Assembly: GCA_927443345.1 (NCBI GenBank)
Contig: CAKMKJ010000052.1
Span: 60,944 to 124,943 of the forward strand
Direction of reading: 5' to 3'
DNA: 64,000 bases
Source: an uncultured Anaerolineaceae bacterium
GTDB lineage: Bacteria; Chloroflexota; Anaerolineae; Anaerolineales; Anaerolineaceae
Under the pieces are notes generated by a model. That model ran no database searches. It saw nothing but the letters and a program-made list of their open reading frames with translations, and was not told the origin of the DNA. Below, piece by piece: positions 63,370 to 64,000 of the stretch (position 1 is the first letter of the stretch; each line of letters opens with the position of its first letter). The translations under genes and the position numbers were made by a program.

Positions 63370-63846
63370 ATGACCGAAGATAATTTACAACTTCTTTTCT
63401 CAAAAAAAGTAAAAGTAATCTATCCCATAGTTGGTATATCGGGATTTGGAAAACTGATGTTTTATAAAAATCCGTATATCGGTTTAGCAACGGTGGAATT
63501 TTCTCCAGGAGGAGTCAATGTAAAAACCATTGATTTTGATGAAACAGAAGACATAAGCATAATTGTTTACAAAGGTATACCGGAGTATACAGAGTTTTCT
63601 CCTAGGCAATTTTTATCTTCTGGATTAATAGTCGTCGGAGATGATGGTTTATCTATTGATTCTGATACAAGTAGTGAATTAATAGTTCCATGGGCCAGTG
63701 GACTAACAGATATTCTTGTTGTGTTGGATGCAGACGAAGTTCAAACGAGTCAAGTAAGAAATATTACTTTTTTTGTTGAACACTATAAAGATAAAAAAAA
63801 TCACAAGTTTTTGGTGGATTTTTTTACAAAAAAAATACAGAACTAA
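63370..63846 (+). CDS. AT-rich orphan gene, unknown
   Basis: 158-residue soluble, beta-rich protein with no recognised motif. Its second half includes a Gly/Asp-rich VVGDDGLSIDSDTSSELIV segment. It uses noticeably more A/T-ending codons (AAA, ATA, TTA, AGA) than neighbouring genes, and lies between a RAYT element and an IS110-type transposase, which suggests recent horizontal acquisition. The ATG at 63370 is preferred because AAAAGGAG lies at the correct distance; an ATG at 63331 would overlap the inverted repeat. It might be a cargo gene, but no function can be proposed. Confidence 0.55.
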   Translation: MTEDNLQLLFSKKVKVIYPIVGISGFGKLMFYKNPYIGLATVEFSPGGVNVKTIDFDETEDISIIVYKGIPEYTEFSPRQFLSSGLIVVGDDGLSIDSDTSSELIVPWASGLTDILVVLDADEVQTSQVRNITFFVEHYKDKKNHKFLVDFFTKKIQN

Positions 63847-63878
63847 TTGAATTAGCCTTGTAGATGCTGTCTTGAAAG

Positions 63879-64000
63879 TCAAGAGGAAGCTTGCATTTTG
63901 TTGAGATAATTAGGGTCAAAGGGACGGCCGGTTTTTAAAACTCCATAAACAAGATGCAATAATTTTCTCATGGCTGCACAAATCACCTCCATTGGTAGTA
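63879..64000 (-). mobile_element. IS110-family transposase, C-terminal fragment running off the window
   Basis: Read on the minus strand, a frame with its stop at 63879-63881 encodes a C-terminal end containing VICAAMRKLLHLVYGVLK, then TGRPFDPNYL. This matches the C-terminal tail of IS110/IS116/IS902 transposases, DEDD-type enzymes that leave short or no terminal inverted repeats. The 5' part lies beyond position 64000, so completeness cannot be judged. It faces the AT-rich orphan gene, with only 32 bases between the two stop codons. Confidence 0.75.

Overview
The window is a gene-dense bacterial chromosome segment of moderate GC that looks like Chloroflexota, most likely class Anaerolineae. 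This is inferred from the gene content and was not tested by a search. The supporting features are an archaeal/eukaryote-type prolyl-tRNA synthetase, a second EF-G paralogue, a DHH-CBS-tRNA nucleotidyltransferase fusion, a DUF3160 lipoprotein, a T-box leader on leuS, many Thr/Pro-rich lipoproteins, and short GTAGGG...CCCTAC palindromes. No rRNA, CRISPR array or prophage is visible.

Layout. 1-3.3 kb (+): a DUF3597 protein, then prfA-prmC-tsaC (termination and tRNA modification). 3.4-10.6 kb (-): cydDC, a creatininase-family hydrolase, an orphan Phd-like antitoxin and leuS. leuS is preceded by a T-box and two tRNA-Ala genes that appear to share one promoter at 11.07-11.10 kb. 11.4-18.2 kb (-): a DUF342 protein, a hemerythrin, then a run of a Xaa-Pro peptidase, an esterase, an MFS transporter, a metallo-beta-lactamase-fold hydrolase and a polysaccharide deacetylase. 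18.3-21.1 kb (-): a polar amino-acid ABC transporter behind a strong promoter, a structured leader and an intrinsic terminator. 22.2-24.8 kb (-): recX-rny behind a long leader that also ends in a terminator. 24.9-29.1 kb (+): small membrane proteins, a PfkB-fold protein lacking its catalytic Asp coupled to an M20 peptidase, and a PAP2 phosphatase. 29.2-39.7 kb: a divergent exopolysaccharide locus with a chain-length regulator, a Wzy-like polymerase, a secreted HExxH protease, a bi-domain oxidoreductase, a heparinase-like protein and a GT4. 39.7-47.1 kb (+): a complete phosphate system, phoB-phoR-pstS-pstC-pstA-pstB-phoU, with Pho-box-like repeats before pstS. 47.2-56.5 kb: a coiled-coil/PH-like/zinc-ribbon protein, a PIG-L deacetylase, the CCA-enzyme fusion, a GNAT, CapA, DUF3160 and a VCBS-like protein. 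56.7-62.3 kb (+): the EF-G paralogue, then a compact run with a MazG-like protein, a LOG protein, proS and a helical-repeat protein. 62.3-64 kb: an accessory end with four REP-like palindromes, a RAYT transposase, an AT-rich orphan gene and the C-terminus of an IS110-family transposase running off the window.

Gene regulation is unusually readable here. Three minus-strand units (leuS, the amino-acid transporter and recX-rny) carry long leaders that end in intrinsic terminators. At least five genes have a TANAAT-like -10 box only 5-6 bases before the ATG, which suggests leaderless transcripts. The two least explained signals are the transporter leader, which matches no riboswitch class I recognise, and the recX-rny leader.
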